NCBI GenBank assembly: GCA_013215945.1
Contig: JABSOM010000001.1
Span: forward strand, 248,001-312,000
Length of the DNA: 64,000 nucleotides
Source: Campylobacteraceae bacterium
GTDB lineage: Bacteria > Campylobacterota > Campylobacteria > Campylobacterales > Arcobacteraceae
Reading direction: 5' to 3'
Shown: positions 1 to 8,971 of the stretch, piece after piece
Numbering within the stretch: position 1 is the stretch's first letter
Layout: each line of letters opens with the position of its first letter
Notes under the pieces: generated by a model
Seen by the model: the letters and a program-made list of their open reading frames with translations, nothing else
Databases searched by the model: none
Told to the model about the DNA's origin: nothing
Made by a program: the position numbers and the translations under genes

Positions 1-140
1 ACTACAACTTCTTTATTCGCTTTTTTATGTTCTTCATTGTCTTTGACTTTTGGATTATCATCAACTTCAGGGACTTTTTGTATTTTTTCAACATTGCTTA
101 TTTTTGCATTGTCAATATCTGGTATTCTTCCAACTTCCAT
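1..140 (-). CDS. N-terminal fragment of a hydrophilic protein, possibly flagellar (FlaG-like)
   Basis: Only the first 46 codons are inside the window; the rest lies beyond the left edge. The ATG is preceded by GGAGGCTATT, a strong ribosome binding site, so the start is well supported. The visible part is a charged segment rich in Lys, Glu, Asp and Val beginning MEVGRIPDIDNAK, with no signal peptide or membrane segment. Hydrophilic N-termini of this kind occur in FlaG-family proteins, and the downstream genes are flagellar, so FlaG is a possibility. This is guesswork from context; no diagnostic motif is visible. Confidence 0.55.
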   Translation of the reverse strand, partial: MEVGRIPDIDNAKISNVEKIQKVPEVDDNPKVKDNEEHKKANKEVV

Positions 141-268
141 AATAGCCTCCTATCTCATATCTAGTAACAATTATTATACCAAAATAAAATTAAAATAATT
201 ATGTTTTAATATAAATAAGAAAATACCAATAAAAAATTGCCTATTCCTCTTTATAATAATAAAAGACT

Positions 269-2275
269 TTAAAGAGATTCCAAATATTTATCAAAGTTTT
301 TTAAGGTAAAATCAATTAAAGAATCATGATAAGGGCCTTTAAAATATTGTGTGGCACTGGAAATTTTTAAATCTTGAATCAATTGCACTCCTGTCAAAAA
401 ATCAGCATCTTGGTCATTTAAAATAGCCTTAATAAGAGAGACTTGAATAGAAGCATCAGCATACTGATTTGCTTGCAATAAAGCTGCTACTATTAGGTAC
501 ATAGTATATTTATCTTCCAGACCATAATTTAATTGTAATTCTTCCAAAATATCAATTGTTTCTTGGGATTCTCCCTTATGCAATTTAAGCAGAGCTTTTG
601 TTCTTAAATAAGAAGGAGTAGTTTTTCCCGTAATATCTAAGTGTGCTCTATCAAATAAACTAAGTGCTTTTAAAATATCAACATAAAAAGAAGTAATAAT
701 TAAAGGGCCTTCTAAAAAATTATTATTAAGTACTAGAGGAATAGTATCTTGTAATCGTATACGATATTCAAAATCACTTTCATTTTTTTGTTTTATACTT
801 AATTTCAGTAAATATACAAAAGGATCTCTAAAATAATCTTTTAATAAGGGTTCATTAATGCTAAGCTCACCTTTCTTCATAGCCTCTAAAAAAGATAAAG
901 ATTTATAAAAAACGCTGTGTTCATAATCTTTTGAGTTTCCTTTGACATTAAACTTTTCATCCATAAATAATTTATACAAACTGTGTCCAAAATATATAAA
1001 TAAGCCATCATTTGATTTAACATTACTTTGAATATATTCTTTATCTCTAACTTTTAAGTGTATTTTATCTGCTGTTATTAAAGTCATAACAGCATAGAGT
1101 TTATTTCCTGGATTTAATTTATAGGCTTTTTCGAAGTATTTAAAAGCATTGTGATAATCATTGATTTGCCCATAACAAAGCGCTAAATTGTAGTATACAT
1201 ACGATTTAGTATCTTCTTTTATAAATGCTTTTAATTTTTTAATTCTAATAATGGGATCGTCTTTTATTATATTTAAAAAATTAATATTATAATCTAACAT
1301 TTCTTCTAAAGAATCAAGATTTTGTCTTGATTTAAAGATAAATCCTTTTGCCGAATCATAAATAATTTCTTCATTATCAGAAAATATAAAAGGCGCAAAA
1401 TAAATAATATAATCAATCATACGGTCCTTAGAAAAATTTTTAATAAAAGAAAAATATTCTTCACTACTATATTTATTTTTATTAAAATACATTTTCAAAG
1501 GCATGCTTAAATTGGCCGAAAAAATAGATTTTTTCTTATTAATTATTGATAGATGTTCTTTTAATTTCACAAGTTCATTTGCTTTTAAATCTCTAAAAAC
1601 CATTAACCAAAGAATTTTATGTTTTTTATCTAAATTAACTGTATTTTCATAAGCACGTTGTAAAAAAATCTCTGCTTGAATATAATTTTTTACTTTTAAA
1701 TGCAACATTGCTGTTTTAAGATTTAAAGGGAAATGCATTGTTTTTAGAATTGTTATAGCTTTTGCATACTCTTTTAAAATAATATAAGTATCTGCCATCA
1801 TTCGTTTAGAATGTTCACTCATATTTTTGTTTTTACGACCAATATTTATAATACTCTCCAAATATTTTACTTCATTAGTGATTTGATATAAATAATATGC
1901 TGCACTCATATAAGAATAAGTTTGAGTTTTTTTTGCAGCTTTGTAATTGTAAATTTTATTTAAATAAAGTTTAGCGTTGTGAATAGAATTTAATTTATAA
2001 TAAGCAATTCCAATATTTAAAAAAGAGGGGATTTGAATTATTTGCGCTGTTCGTTTTAAAATAGCAATGGCTTTCTCATATTCTTCTTTTTCAAGAAGAA
2101 GTACGGCTTTATTAAACTCCACTTGCAAAGTCATGTTTTCTTGATTCTTTTTCAAGGTATCGTATTTAAAAACTATTTCAGGAGTAGAATCTGTTAAACT
2201 TTTATTTTCATTTTTTGCACTTAAGGAAGTTAAACAAAGAAATAAACATAAAAATTTAAAAATATTTTTATTCAT
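269..2275 (-). CDS. Exported TPR-repeat protein, possible PflA-like flagellar motor component
   Basis: A 668-residue protein with a clear N-terminal signal peptide (hydrophobic FKFLCLFLCLTSLSA, cleavage near residue 20). The remainder is helical, with tetratricopeptide-like repeats; the best is around residues 355-395 (YYNLALCYGQINDYHNAFKYFEKAY), with others near residues 48-110. It starts one base after the stop of the small anchored coiled-coil gene and lies downstream of two hook genes. In Campylobacter the periplasmic TPR protein PflA (about 790 residues) scaffolds the motor; location, export and repeat type make this a candidate equivalent. I see no sequence signature that proves it, so a generic periplasmic TPR protein remains possible. 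Confidence 0.75.
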   Translation of the reverse strand: MNKNIFKFLCLFLCLTSLSAKNENKSLTDSTPEIVFKYDTLKKNQENMTLQVEFNKAVLLLEKEEYEKAIAILKRTAQIIQIPSFLNIGIAYYKLNSIHNAKLYLNKIYNYKAAKKTQTYSYMSAAYYLYQITNEVKYLESIINIGRKNKNMSEHSKRMMADTYIILKEYAKAITILKTMHFPLNLKTAMLHLKVKNYIQAEIFLQRAYENTVNLDKKHKILWLMVFRDLKANELVKLKEHLSIINKKKSIFSANLSMPLKMYFNKNKYSSEEYFSFIKNFSKDRMIDYIIYFAPFIFSDNEEIIYDSAKGFIFKSRQNLDSLEEMLDYNINFLNIIKDDPIIRIKKLKAFIKEDTKSYVYYNLALCYGQINDYHNAFKYFEKAYKLNPGNKLYAVMTLITADKIHLKVRDKEYIQSNVKSNDGLFIYFGHSLYKLFMDEKFNVKGNSKDYEHSVFYKSLSFLEAMKKGELSINEPLLKDYFRDPFVYLLKLSIKQKNESDFEYRIRLQDTIPLVLNNNFLEGPLIITSFYVDILKALSLFDRAHLDITGKTTPSYLRTKALLKLHKGESQETIDILEELQLNYGLEDKYTMYLIVAALLQANQYADASIQVSLIKAILNDQDADFLTGVQLIQDLKISSATQYFKGPYHDSLIDFTLKNFDKYLESL

Positions 2276-2276
2276 T

Positions 2277-2606
2277 TTAAACCATTGTATTTACTTGAGA
2301 ATACAATTCTTCAATTCTCTTTTCTAAAACAACAACCTTACCTTTGATATTATTATTCTCAATACGTAATTCCTGAGATTCATCTCGTGCACTTTGTAAA
2401 TTATCATGATTTGCTTTCATTGCAGTTGCATCAGATTTTAATTGGTTTTCAAGTTTTTTGACCAAATTATGGTATCTATCACCATCTTGGCTTAATAAGT
2501 TCTTTTCTTCATTTACTTTTCGGTATAAAGTTTTATAAACACTCATACTCGAAAAAAAATACATTGATAAAACACCTAATATCATTACTAATACAAGATT
2601 TTCCAC
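2277..2606 (-). CDS. Small membrane-anchored coiled-coil protein
   Basis: A 109-residue protein with one N-terminal hydrophobic segment (residues 3-20, LVLVMILGVLSMYFFSS) followed by a continuous heptad-like charged region (residues 28-105), predicted to form a coiled coil. It ends with IEELYSQVNTMV. It sits between the hook gene flgE and the exported TPR gene, and a hairpin precedes it. Family not recognised. The topology (short anchor, long coiled coil) and neighbours suggest a structural or assembly role at the cell envelope near the flagellum, but this is inference only. Confidence 0.65.
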   Translation of the reverse strand: MENLVLVMILGVLSMYFFSSMSVYKTLYRKVNEEKNLLSQDGDRYHNLVKKLENQLKSDATAMKANHDNLQSARDESQELRIENNNIKGKVVVLEKRIEELYSQVNTMV

Positions 2607-2624
2607 GTTTATTTCCTTCTTATA

Positions 2625-2644
2625 TAAAGAGCCAAAGCTCTTTA
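2625..2644 (-). terminator. Hairpin after flgE, possible attenuator/terminator
   Basis: Perfect 8-bp inverted repeat TAAAGAGC/GCTCTTTA with a 4-base loop, six bases after the flgE stop codon. The downstream minus-strand tail is TATAAG rather than a long T run, so termination may be partial and the hairpin may instead separate hook expression from the two downstream genes. Confidence 0.5.
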
Positions 2645-2649
2645 TTATA

Positions 2650-5600
2650 TTATCGTTTTAAGGCTATTAATGTTGTTAACAGTGAATCTGCTGTAGTAAT
2701 TGATTTTGCATTGGCTTCAAAAGCTCTTTGAAATACCATTAAATTAACCAAACTTTCAGACAAATCTGCAGTTGATAATTCTAAAGATTTAGACTCAATC
2801 AAAGCTGTTTTATTGTTGTTTACATTAAAAATGGCATCACCAGAATTATTGGTTTTTTGATACAAGTTATTACCAATTGCTTCTAATCCACGCATATTAT
2901 TAAACTTAGCAACAGCAATTTGACCAATAGCATATTCAGCCCCATCTTGTTTCATAGTTACTAGGCCTGTTTCATCAACTGAAAATTCACCAAAAGCACT
3001 GTCTGATATGTTTAATGTATCCAATCTTAGCTGTAAGGAATCTTGTGTGGTGGTTTGATTAATAGTAGTTACGATTTCCATAAACTCAGCACCTGCACCT
3101 TGACGGCCAGAATAATCTGCATTTTTATCTAAAATTGCTAAAGCAGTTGAAGGAGCATTATTTGTAGTAATAACTAATTTAGAAGTAGTCATAGTATCTG
3201 TACTGTTCGCAGCAAGAATAATTAAACTAGTACTACCAGAATCATAAGTCACTTTATTTCCTGATAAAGTGGCAATAGCTGCACCAAGTGCATCTGCATC
3301 TACAAAAGCGGATGGATTTATTTGTACATTACGTACCGTTCCATTATCATTGTAAGTAAATTCAATAGTATCATTGGTAGTTAAAGGATAAGTATAAGAA
3401 CTTAGATCTAAAACAGAGCGATCTGCTTGATCAATATTAACAGATAAAGAGGTAATACTTGTTCCGGTAAGTGTTAAAATATCTGTAGTACTATTGTAGC
3501 TTGCACTACCAGTACTTACAAGATTTGCTGCATTTTGCATAGCTATACCAATTTCATCCATAGTAGCAAAAGGACCTGTAACAGTAAGAGCTTGTGTACC
3601 AACTAAAACATTTGTATCTACATAATTAAAAGTAAATTCTTTTACAGGAAAACTTAAAGTAGTAGCAGATAAATCAATTGTTTCACTAGCTGTTCCACCA
3701 GTACCAGATACAGTAACTAATGTAGTTCCATCAATTCCTCTTACTACATCATTTTCAAATGATAGTTTAGAACTTGTAATAACATCCGTTGCATGAGCAA
3801 TAATTCCAGCACCAGATACCGTAACACCGTTACCTAAAGCAGCAGCAGCAGTATTCATAGCAGTAGTGATAGCAGCTAAATTAGCATAAGATCCAGAAAA
3901 ATTTGCATTGATTGTAGTTCCTGCTTGTACATATGAAAATACAAATTGTCCAGAAACTGGAAAAGCAGGAATATTCATAGTCGTAAGATCAAGTGTACTA
4001 TCTGTAGCTGATGCTGTATCATTTGAAGCAGTAGTAGTATATGTTTCATTTTGATTTGACAAAGGAGTATAAGTAGTTTCATTTGATTTTAAAGTACCTG
4101 AAAATTCTACATCTGAATTACTATCAAGTGTTTTAACAACTAAGTTTCCATTAATTACTTCTGCTTCAATATAAGATTTTAAATTAATATCACTGTTTAT
4201 TTTTTCAGCTAAATTTTCTAAAACAGTTTGTAAGGGAGTACCAATTATTGATTCAGCTAAAGGACTAGTGGCTGCTGTAAGTGTAATGTTTTTTCCTAAA
4301 TCTTTATCGTAAATTGAAATACTGTAATCAAATTCTGTAGGAGAAGTAATTAAAGAAGAAGTAGCATTATATTCTATTCCTAAATCCTCAGGTCTGTATA
4401 CATCTCTTTGTTTTCCAACAATGGCATCAGATAAAGCTTGTTTAGCAGATGTAACAGCTCCTAATCCACTTCCTTCTTCAGCTGCTGTTTGACTTCCCGA
4501 AATATTAAGACTACCTTGTGTTACTTGTGTTCCAGATACTTCTGCATGTTCTTTAATCGTAAATTCAACACCAGGTACTAAACCTTTAATTTGAATCATT
4601 CCATGTAGAACATCTAAATCTTTTGTAGAACTTTTAAAAATATCTGTATCTGAATAGGTATTAGAATATGGATCACTACTGTCATAAGCAGTCCCATTTG
4701 TAATAGTAGTTGCAGTATATCCTTGTTTTTCAGATATTTTATCCGCAAGTGCTTTATACGTAGCAATTCTACTTGCTGCTAAATCCGCATCGGAAGCATC
4801 AATAATACCATCACCTGTTAAATCTCCAACAGAAGCAGGTGTTAGGGTTTCATCCGCAACCTTATTAATAAAATCTTGTGCAATTTTATCCCCATCAATA
4901 AATACATAAATTTGATCATTTTCTTTTTTAAGAGTATCTCCTTTAAAATTTAATTGAGAAACTTGAGTTCTTGAACTTGAAGATAATGCATCAGGTTCTG
5001 CTTGTAGTTTTTCTAACCAAGAGGTATAACTCTGAATTAACAGATCAACATCAGAAGTTTTAGCAGCTTTTGATTTAGCTCCTCCCCCATTAAATATAAT
5101 TTCTGCATCTTTAACTGCTGTTTCAGTATAATCTGTAGCTTTTGCAGTTACTGTTTCTATATAATTTGAATACTTAACTACTTTTGAAGATAAAAGTTCT
5201 GTATACAAATCGGTAAATACTGAAGTATCAGGATTGGTTGAAAGTACATCTTTTTGAGGATCAATTGGACTCAGAGCCCAACCTTGAACTTCATTTCCTT
5301 GGGCATCTTGTAAGGTTCCATTGTCGCCCATTCTAAAGTTTCCAGCTCTTGTATAAAAGACTTCTGAAGTTCCTGCAGAACTTTTATTTGATACTGCAAA
5401 AAAACCTTCTCCATTTAGAGCCATATCGTAAGCAACACCTGTTTGTTTACGACCCCCTTGAGTAAAGATTTTTTCAGCATCTAGTACTTTTGATCCTTTA
5501 CCAATTTTATCTTGGTACAATTGATCCGCAAAAGAAATTCTTGTGGCTTTGTATCCCACAGTATTTACATTTGCAATATTGTGTGCTTCATTATCTAAAG

Positions 5601-5652
5601 CTTTTTGTTGTGTTGCTAGTCCAGAAATACCTGTCCAAAGTGCTGAAATCAT
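2650..5652 (-). CDS. flgE: Flagellar hook protein FlgE (large, 1000 residues)
   Basis: The N-terminus (MISALWTGISGLATQQKALDN, then HNIANVNTVGYKATR) is the rod/hook-family signature. The C-terminus (LSESLVNLMVFQRAFEANAKSITTADSLLTTLIALKR) is the matching hook helix that packs in the filament core. The middle is much longer than in enterobacterial FlgE (about 400 residues), as in Campylobacter hooks. It contains a dockerin-like EF-hand loop near residue 275 and three tandem repeats of about 90-105 residues between roughly 550 and 840. It follows a shorter FlgE paralogue and FlgD. It should polymerise into the extracellular hook after export by the flagellar type III system. Confidence 0.95.
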   Translation of the reverse strand: MISALWTGISGLATQQKALDNEAHNIANVNTVGYKATRISFADQLYQDKIGKGSKVLDAEKIFTQGGRKQTGVAYDMALNGEGFFAVSNKSSAGTSEVFYTRAGNFRMGDNGTLQDAQGNEVQGWALSPIDPQKDVLSTNPDTSVFTDLYTELLSSKVVKYSNYIETVTAKATDYTETAVKDAEIIFNGGGAKSKAAKTSDVDLLIQSYTSWLEKLQAEPDALSSSSRTQVSQLNFKGDTLKKENDQIYVFIDGDKIAQDFINKVADETLTPASVGDLTGDGIIDASDADLAASRIATYKALADKISEKQGYTATTITNGTAYDSSDPYSNTYSDTDIFKSSTKDLDVLHGMIQIKGLVPGVEFTIKEHAEVSGTQVTQGSLNISGSQTAAEEGSGLGAVTSAKQALSDAIVGKQRDVYRPEDLGIEYNATSSLITSPTEFDYSISIYDKDLGKNITLTAATSPLAESIIGTPLQTVLENLAEKINSDINLKSYIEAEVINGNLVVKTLDSNSDVEFSGTLKSNETTYTPLSNQNETYTTTASNDTASATDSTLDLTTMNIPAFPVSGQFVFSYVQAGTTINANFSGSYANLAAITTAMNTAAAALGNGVTVSGAGIIAHATDVITSSKLSFENDVVRGIDGTTLVTVSGTGGTASETIDLSATTLSFPVKEFTFNYVDTNVLVGTQALTVTGPFATMDEIGIAMQNAANLVSTGSASYNSTTDILTLTGTSITSLSVNIDQADRSVLDLSSYTYPLTTNDTIEFTYNDNGTVRNVQINPSAFVDADALGAAIATLSGNKVTYDSGSTSLIILAANSTDTMTTSKLVITTNNAPSTALAILDKNADYSGRQGAGAEFMEIVTTINQTTTQDSLQLRLDTLNISDSAFGEFSVDETGLVTMKQDGAEYAIGQIAVAKFNNMRGLEAIGNNLYQKTNNSGDAIFNVNNNKTALIESKSLELSTADLSESLVNLMVFQRAFEANAKSITTADSLLTTLIALKR

Positions 5653-5731
5653 GATTTACCCTTTTTGGAATAAAATATTAAACATTTATATGCTTAAACA
5701 TTAATATAAAATATATTAACGTTTAAACACA

Positions 5732-7186
5732 CTATCTTTTTAGTCCTAGTGCTGTTTTTAAAAAATCATCTGATGTTGTAATAACTTTTGAATTGGCTTC
5801 AAAAGCTTTTTGAAATGTCATCAAACTAAGCAAGTCATCAGCTATATTAGCATTACTTAGTTCTAAAGATTTAGAAATAATACTCGTATTATCTCCTGAA
5901 TACAAAGCAGCACCCGATTGACTGGTAGCCATATAATTATTATCCCCAACAGCTAATAATCCTCTGTTATCAGAAAAACGAACGGTAGCTAACTTAGCAA
6001 TTAAAAACTTTGTTTCTCCATCTTTCATATAAATATTTCCATCAATAATTTCTAAAGAAGAAAATTTTGTAGAAGAAAGATTCAAATTATCTAATTGTAA
6101 TTGAATAGCCGAAGTAGTAAGACCTTCTACATTGGCCTTTGAAATTGAGTTTGTAAGTTCTAATAATGTTCCGCCGGCTAATTCAATAGCCGTTTGCAAG
6201 GCTACTCTAGAATTCTCAATCAAACCTAATCCTGTACCAATTTGAGCTTCAATAGTATTAGTAATGGTAGGCGACAAAGAATTAATCGCAGGGCTTGTAA
6301 ATAAAACTTCTTTCCCTGGCACTAAAACTGTAATATCAAGACTTCCACTGGGATCAACAACAGCACTTAAACCTTTTATATCTGAAAGTTTATCAGCAAA
6401 CAGATTCATAGTAGTATCTGCATTGGTATCAAATTTTTGTATTACTTCGACCCCCTCAACATAAACAGAAACAAAATCACCTTCTTGAAGTAAGTTACTT
6501 TTCAAACTATCAAAATCAATTTTTGTAACTTGTGAAACAGAAGGACTTGAAACGTCATTTGCACTACTAATATAAAGATTAAGTTTTTGTGAATAATCCG
6601 CTTTTAATTCTTCAATATCTACAATAAGTGCACTTTTTGATTTAAAAGAGTTTCCACTTGTACCTGTACTTTGTGCTGTATCATAAAAATTACTGGCTTT
6701 AGTATTAATACTAATAGTTTCCGTATTTGAAGTAATAAGTGCAGAGCCTAAAAACTGCGTAAAAGTATCATCAAAATACGTAGCTCCATTGCTTCCTAAA
6801 ACTTTAGTAGCAGTGGGAAGTACACCTTGAACTTGTAAATTATCAGCAGTTAGAAGAAAACCTTCTGGTCCCATTTTGAAATTACCTGCTCTTGTGTAAT
6901 AACTTTGATTATCTAAAGTGCTTATTGCAAGAAAAAATCCATCCCCTTTAATAGCTACATCATAATCAACTCCCGTTGGTTTAATATCACCTTGAGAAAA
7001 TACTTTAAAGGTACTTTCAACAGAAACACCTTTACCTACTCCATTTTGGTACATTAAATCATCAAAGCGTATCTCTGATTTTTTATAACTTATGGTATTA
7101 ACATTTGATAAATCATTTGCTTGCACATCAATTGCTTTTTCAAAAGCAGCAATACCAGAGATACCATTAAATAAAGAACCTATCAT
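5732..7186 (-). CDS. FlgE-family hook protein paralogue (484 residues)
   Basis: Begins MIGSLFNGISGIAAFEKAIDV and continues NDLSNVNTISYKKSEIRFDDLMYQNGVGKG, the conserved flagellar rod/hook N-terminus. It ends LLSLMTFQKAFEANSKVITTSDDFLKTALGLKR, matching the C-terminus of the adjacent 1000-residue hook protein. The central region is different and half as long. It lies directly after flgD (10-base gap), the usual place for flgE. Campylobacterota often carry two FlgE-type genes. Which of the two forms the main hook, and whether this one is a minor or junction subunit, cannot be decided from sequence. Confidence 0.9.
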   Translation of the reverse strand: MIGSLFNGISGIAAFEKAIDVQANDLSNVNTISYKKSEIRFDDLMYQNGVGKGVSVESTFKVFSQGDIKPTGVDYDVAIKGDGFFLAISTLDNQSYYTRAGNFKMGPEGFLLTADNLQVQGVLPTATKVLGSNGATYFDDTFTQFLGSALITSNTETISINTKASNFYDTAQSTGTSGNSFKSKSALIVDIEELKADYSQKLNLYISSANDVSSPSVSQVTKIDFDSLKSNLLQEGDFVSVYVEGVEVIQKFDTNADTTMNLFADKLSDIKGLSAVVDPSGSLDITVLVPGKEVLFTSPAINSLSPTITNTIEAQIGTGLGLIENSRVALQTAIELAGGTLLELTNSISKANVEGLTTSAIQLQLDNLNLSSTKFSSLEIIDGNIYMKDGETKFLIAKLATVRFSDNRGLLAVGDNNYMATSQSGAALYSGDNTSIISKSLELSNANIADDLLSLMTFQKAFEANSKVITTSDDFLKTALGLKR

Positions 7187-7195
7187 ATCTTTGTC

Positions 7196-7876
7196 CTAGA
7201 ATATTTTTGTTACACTTGTAAAAGGAATAGTAATAAGTTGATCTGAATAAACAGCTTGTACACTACCCGCCATCTCAAAACTATAATCATCTGTTTGAGT
7301 TACGCCTTCACCTTCTGAATCCAGAATAATTGGTTTGTTATCTGAATCTCTTATTACTTCTCCTGGATTTTTTAAAGCAATATAATGGCCTGTTGCATTA
7401 CCAGCACTGTCCAAAATATTTCCTTTAATATCATAATTAACTACCTTACCATCTTGATCTAAAACTTGATCTTCTAAAAATAATATTTCTTGGGCTCTTA
7501 CAAAAACTTCTCCATCTGTATTTTCAACAGATCTTACTGTATATGCTTTATTAACTCCAGAATCAGAAATGTTTCCATCTTCAATATTTTTGCCAATTAC
7601 ATTTGCAGCCGTTGATAAAGCAGACAAAGAATAAGAAGCTTGTAAAGATTCCATAGATTTTGCTAATTCAAGGTTGGTTTGAATATTGGACATTTGCATT
7701 TGAGTATCTAACATTCTATTTGAATCCATGGGACTCGTTGGATCTTGATGTTTCATCTCTTCTAAAAGAAGCGTTAAAAAATCTTCATTGGTTAAATTAT
7801 CGTTTGATATTCTTGTTGTATACGAATTTCCATAATCATCTACTTTAGTTTGTGTTTGTACTGCATCTACTGCCAT
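7196..7876 (-). CDS. flgD: Flagellar hook capping/assembly protein FlgD
   Basis: A 226-residue protein with the FlgD N-terminal signature NEDFLTLLLEEMKHQDPTSPMDSNRMLDTQMQMSNIQ around residues 25-65. The C-terminal half contains the Gly/Asp-rich beta region typical of FlgD and ends with ITIPFTSVTKIF. It acts as the cap that guides hook subunit polymerisation outside the cell. It is followed by the shorter flgE paralogue and preceded by fliN, all on the minus strand with gaps of about 10 bases, so these are probably co-transcribed. Length is normal for the family. Confidence 0.95.
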   Translation of the reverse strand: MAVDAVQTQTKVDDYGNSYTTRISNDNLTNEDFLTLLLEEMKHQDPTSPMDSNRMLDTQMQMSNIQTNLELAKSMESLQASYSLSALSTAANVIGKNIEDGNISDSGVNKAYTVRSVENTDGEVFVRAQEILFLEDQVLDQDGKVVNYDIKGNILDSAGNATGHYIALKNPGEVIRDSDNKPIILDSEGEGVTQTDDYSFEMAGSVQAVYSDQLITIPFTSVTKIF

Positions 7877-7885
7877 AATAATCTC

Positions 7886-8170
7886 CTACATTCTTTCTTC
7901 AAAGAAATATCTAACAACGGTATCAGAATCCATAGATTCTTGCACTCTTACTGCTAGTTTTTCTTCCATTACAATGATATCACCGGTTCCTATAATTCTT
8001 GAGTTGACATAAATATCTCCCCCTGAACCTGCTGTTTTATCTAAAGAAACAATATCTCCTTCAGACAAATCAAGAAACTCTTTGATTGTTAAATTAGCAT
8101 TACCAAGCATAACATCAACTTGAATTTCAGCATCAACTAATAAATCATAATCTCTTTCACTAATATCCAT
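7886..8170 (-). CDS. fliN: Flagellar motor switch protein FliN
   Basis: A 94-residue protein consisting essentially of one SpoA/FliN C-ring domain: IQVDVMLGNANLTIKEFLDLSEGDIVSLD followed by GDIYVNSRIIGTGDIIVMEEKLAVRV. This is the FliN core that forms the lower part of the C-ring and binds the FliH export regulator. A ribosome binding site AAAGAAG lies 5 bases before the ATG. The short form lacks the extra N-terminal CheC-like part of FliY proteins. It begins after a gap of 138 bases from fliH and may head its own transcript. Confidence 0.92.
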   Translation of the reverse strand: MDISERDYDLLVDAEIQVDVMLGNANLTIKEFLDLSEGDIVSLDKTAGSGGDIYVNSRIIGTGDIIVMEEKLAVRVQESMDSDTVVRYFFEERM

Positions 8171-8308
8171 ACTTACTTCTTTACATAAATTTAATATACA
8201 AAAATTATATCATAAGAAAAGTCTAGATTTTAAAGAGATACGATAAATATATCAGAGTAAACAGTACTTTAATCTAAAAGAAAGAATTGAATAATATATC
8301 TAGGAGTA

Positions 8309-8971
8309 TTATGTTAAAGATTCTAGGGATTCAAACATTGTTGAAACTTTTGCTTCAATATTCCCATCAAAATTTCCTAAATCACTGGCAATAACTACAC
8401 CACCAATGGTGACATTTGTATCATGCACCAATTCTATGTAATCTTGTAAATTAAGGTCATTTTTTAAGATTTCATAATCTTTTGGGTTTAAATGAATTTT
8501 AACTTTTGAGGCAGTTTTTATTTTTAATAATAAGTGACTAATGGTTTCTTTCGCAATTTGCGTTGAATTAGCGCCTACTTCAATTGCAATTATTTTTTTA
8601 GCAATTGCCATTGATGTTTTCAAAAGTTTTGTTTCCATTTGAAAAGAAGCTTGCTCAAAAAACGAAGCATAATGTTTTAAATCTTTTATGGCTTCAACTA
8701 CTTGTTTATCAATAACTTGCTGACTTACACCATTTGTAGTCATTAAAGTTAATTGTTTTTTAATATCTGTAACAGAGTTGGTAAGAGCTGCAATTTGTTC
8801 CATTAAAGGCTCATTTTTTTCAGCCACATTACGGTGTTCTAATTTAGCAACGTTTTTCATTTGATCTGTTTGATTAAGCTCACCTGTATTAGAAAAAGTA
8901 CCTAATTCATAAGAATGTACTTCATTATCACTTTTAATTACTTTTGCATTTGAATAAACATTATTTTTCAT
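8309..8971 (-). CDS. fliH: Flagellar assembly protein FliH
   Basis: A 220-residue hydrophilic protein. The N-terminal half is variable, then comes a coiled-coil part (residues 55-130) and a C-terminal domain with AIAKKIIAIEVGANSTQIAKETISHLLLKIK and VKIHLNPKDYEILK, typical of FliH/YscL peripheral stalk proteins that regulate the FliI ATPase. Its ATG overlaps the fliG stop by one base, the classical fliF-fliG-fliH order. It ends GNFDGNIEAKVSTMFESLESLT, matching the family pattern of a Gly/Asp turn before the last helix. Confidence 0.9.
   Translation of the reverse strand: MKNNVYSNAKVIKSDNEVHSYELGTFSNTGELNQTDQMKNVAKLEHRNVAEKNEPLMEQIAALTNSVTDIKKQLTLMTTNGVSQQVIDKQVVEAIKDLKHYASFFEQASFQMETKLLKTSMAIAKKIIAIEVGANSTQIAKETISHLLLKIKTASKVKIHLNPKDYEILKNDLNLQDYIELVHDTNVTIGGVVIASDLGNFDGNIEAKVSTMFESLESLT

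Noticed and set aside
8312-8395. Short plus-strand frame starting after AGGAGTATT (MLKILGIQTLL...)
   Set aside because: It is antisense to the 3' end of fliH and only 27 codons long; the ribosome-binding-like sequence is probably chance.
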